From NCBI RefSeq assembly GCF_003284895.1, contig NZ_QMDV01000001.1, forward strand, positions 1,081,080-1,145,079: 64,000 bases of DNA, read 5' to 3'. The position numbers were made by a program, and so were the translations under genes. The DNA is from Pontibacter arcticus. Lineage in GTDB: Bacteria > Bacteroidota > Bacteroidia > Cytophagales > Hymenobacteraceae. Below the pieces are notes generated by a model that saw only the letters and a list, made by a program, of their open reading frames with translations, was not told where the DNA came from and made no database searches. Shown here one piece after another: positions 62,743 to 64,000 of the stretch; the stretch's first letter is position 1; each line of letters opens with the position of its first letter.

Positions 62743-63237
62743 ATGGATTTAGTAACCCCCGGTTTTGGTTTGATTTTCTGGCAGGCAGTAACGTTTCTGA
62801 TCGTTCTGTTCCTGCTTTCTAAATTTGCCTGGAAGCCAATCATGAACGCCCTGAGCGAGCGTGAAGCTTCTATCGAAAATGCATTAAGTGCTGCTGAAAA
62901 AGCTAAATTAGAAATTCAGGGCCTTAAAGCTGAAAACGAAAAGCTTTTAGCTGAAGCACGTCTGGAGCGTGACAGAATCCTGAAAGAAGCGTCGGATGCA
63001 GGTAATGCCCTCATCGAAACTGCCCGTAACAAAGCGAACGAAGAAGGTACGCGCATGGTACAGCAGGCTCGTGAGTCGATCGAAAACGAAAAGCGCGCTG
63101 CAATTGCTGAAGTTAAAAACATGGCTGCTGCACTTTCTATTGATATTGCAGAACGTATCCTTCGTAAAGAACTTGCTGACCCAAGTGCACAGCAGACGCT
63201 GGCACAGGATTATATCAGTGCAGTAACGCTTAACTAA
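62743..63237 (+). CDS. atpF: F-type ATP synthase subunit b
   Basis: A 164-residue peripheral-stalk subunit. One N-terminal transmembrane helix (GLIFWQAVTFLIVLFLLSKF) leads into the conserved AWKPIMNALSEREASIENAL. A long charged coiled coil follows (ENEKLLAEARLERDRILKEA), and the end is MAAALSIDIAERILRKELAD. Confidence 0.95.
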   Translation: MDLVTPGFGLIFWQAVTFLIVLFLLSKFAWKPIMNALSEREASIENALSAAEKAKLEIQGLKAENEKLLAEARLERDRILKEASDAGNALIETARNKANEEGTRMVQQARESIENEKRAAIAEVKNMAAALSIDIAERILRKELADPSAQQTLAQDYISAVTLN

Positions 63238-63292
63238 ACAGAAACGGAAGGTGCCGGCTTCAGGCAGGCACTGTTCTTTATAAAAAATCCCT

Positions 63293-63850
63293 ATGTCAGA
63301 AATTAGAGTTGCTTCCCGCTATGCGAAGTCGCTGATTGAACTGGCGAGCGAAAAAGGAATTGTAGAGCAGGTCCACCAGGATATGCTAGCCTTCTCCAAC
63401 ATCGTTTCTCAGAACAGAGATTTTAAATTGTTGCTTAACAACCCGGTTGTTAAGTCTGATAAAAAGCTGGCTGTAATTAATGCCATCTTTGCCGGTAAGG
63501 TACAGGATCTAACACTTGCTTTTTTTAAGATCGTAGCGAACAAAGGCCGCGAGGCATCGCTTGAGTTTATCGGGCAGGAATTTGAGAACCAGTACAACGA
63601 AATGAAAGGTATCGTGAAAGCAAAAGTAACATCTGCTTTCCCGCTAACTACTGCTTTACGTGATGAGCTTGGTCAGAAACTGGCCGCCCAGACGGGTAAG
63701 ATCATTCGTTTTGAAGAAAGAGTGGATCCATCGCTGATCGGAGGTTTCGTACTTCGTGTAGGCGACCAGCAAATAGACAGCTCTGTGCGAACAAACCTGC
63801 GCAAGCTGAGAAATAATTTTCAAGAAAACTCCTATATTAATAAACTATAA
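63293..63850 (+). CDS. atpH: F-type ATP synthase subunit delta
   Basis: A 185-residue stalk protein joining F1 to subunit b: VASRYAKSLIELASEKGIVE at the N-terminus, LLLNNPVVKSDKKLAVINAI in the middle, and the C-terminal IRFEERVDPSLIGGFVLRVG and DSSVRTNLRKLRNNF. It lies 55 bases after atpF and 2 bases before atpA. Confidence 0.95.
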   Translation: MSEIRVASRYAKSLIELASEKGIVEQVHQDMLAFSNIVSQNRDFKLLLNNPVVKSDKKLAVINAIFAGKVQDLTLAFFKIVANKGREASLEFIGQEFENQYNEMKGIVKAKVTSAFPLTTALRDELGQKLAAQTGKIIRFEERVDPSLIGGFVLRVGDQQIDSSVRTNLRKLRNNFQENSYINKL

Positions 63851-63852
63851 TC

Positions 63853-64000
63853 ATGGCAGAAGTAAGACCTGATGAAGTATCAGCCATATTAAGAGAGCAG
63901 CTATCTAACTTCCGCTCTGAGGCAGAGTTAGAAGAAGTAGGTACTGTTTTAACAGTGGGTGATGGTGTCGCTCGTATCTATGGCCTTTCCAAAGCACAAT
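63853..64000 (+). CDS. atpA: F-type ATP synthase subunit alpha (3' end outside window)
   Basis: Begins MAEVRPDEVSAILREQLSNF and continues with EELEEVGTVLTVGDG-like residues (AELEEVGTVLTVGDGVARIY), the conserved N-terminal beta-barrel of subunit alpha. Only 49 codons are visible before the window ends; the catalytic domain is not in view. Confidence 0.95.
   Translation, partial: MAEVRPDEVSAILREQLSNFRSEAELEEVGTVLTVGDGVARIYGLSKAQ

Overview
The window is chromosomal DNA from a member of the Bacteroidota, most likely order Cytophagales and family Hymenobacteraceae (Pontibacter-like). Family placement is inference. The evidence is the type IX secretion genes (porP/sprF-like, gldK, gldL, gldM, gldN, and a sprE/porW-like lipoprotein), a secreted metalloprotease with a C-terminal T9SS sorting domain, Bacteroidota-typical families (DUF3667, DUF4286, DUF4271), few Shine-Dalgarno sequences, and promoter-like TAnnTTTG -7 boxes. 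I found no rRNA, tRNA, CRISPR array, prophage or intact insertion sequence.

Layout. 1-12 kb holds the 3' part of the T9SS-exported metzincin-like protease, a DUF3667 membrane protein, dGTPase, a complementary pair of M16 peptidases, a flavin oxidoreductase, ArfB, a small outer-membrane-type protein, an unlisted 59-residue secreted protein and a cyanophycinase-like peptidase. 12-26 kb holds a thioredoxin-reductase-like flavoprotein, a FadL porin with an SGNH-hydrolase lipoprotein, DNA polymerase I, a small secreted protein, a convergent sigma-54 regulator / hybrid histidine kinase pair, and a lemA-TPM-TPM operon. 26-38 kb holds a sugar-phosphate nucleotidyltransferase, a multi-hairpin intergenic element, prolyl oligopeptidase, acyl-ACP thioesterase, an acetyltransferase, and a minus-strand module (His-rich peptide, TonB-dependent receptor, two paralogous lipoproteins) that looks like metal uptake. 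38-53 kb holds htpG, a MORN-type lipoprotein, yraN, and a long plus-strand run from phosphosugar isomerase and lipB through a WecA/MraY-like transferase, DUF4271 and hemD to porP and gldKLMN. 53-60 kb is a tight minus-strand operon sprE/porW-like, PBP1A, uvrC. 60.5-64 kb is the ATP synthase operon atpZ-atpI-like-atpB-atpE-atpF-atpH-atpA, cut by the window edge.

How it fits together. GldK-GldN and the SprE-like protein are core parts of the secretion machine that should export proteins such as the first gene. The SprE-like gene shares an operon with a peptidoglycan synthase. The FadL/SGNH pair suggests extracellular ester hydrolysis coupled to lipid uptake.

The strongest unexplained signal is not a gene. 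The heptamer AAGTATA (or TATACTT) is scattered through the whole window on both strands, between genes and inside them in different reading frames, far above chance. It flanks or forms the stems of many terminators and supplies the stop codon of several genes. It behaves like a genome-wide iterated DNA word such as an uptake sequence, Chi-like site or HIP1-like repeat. Several other intergenic inverted and dispersed repeats are also present.
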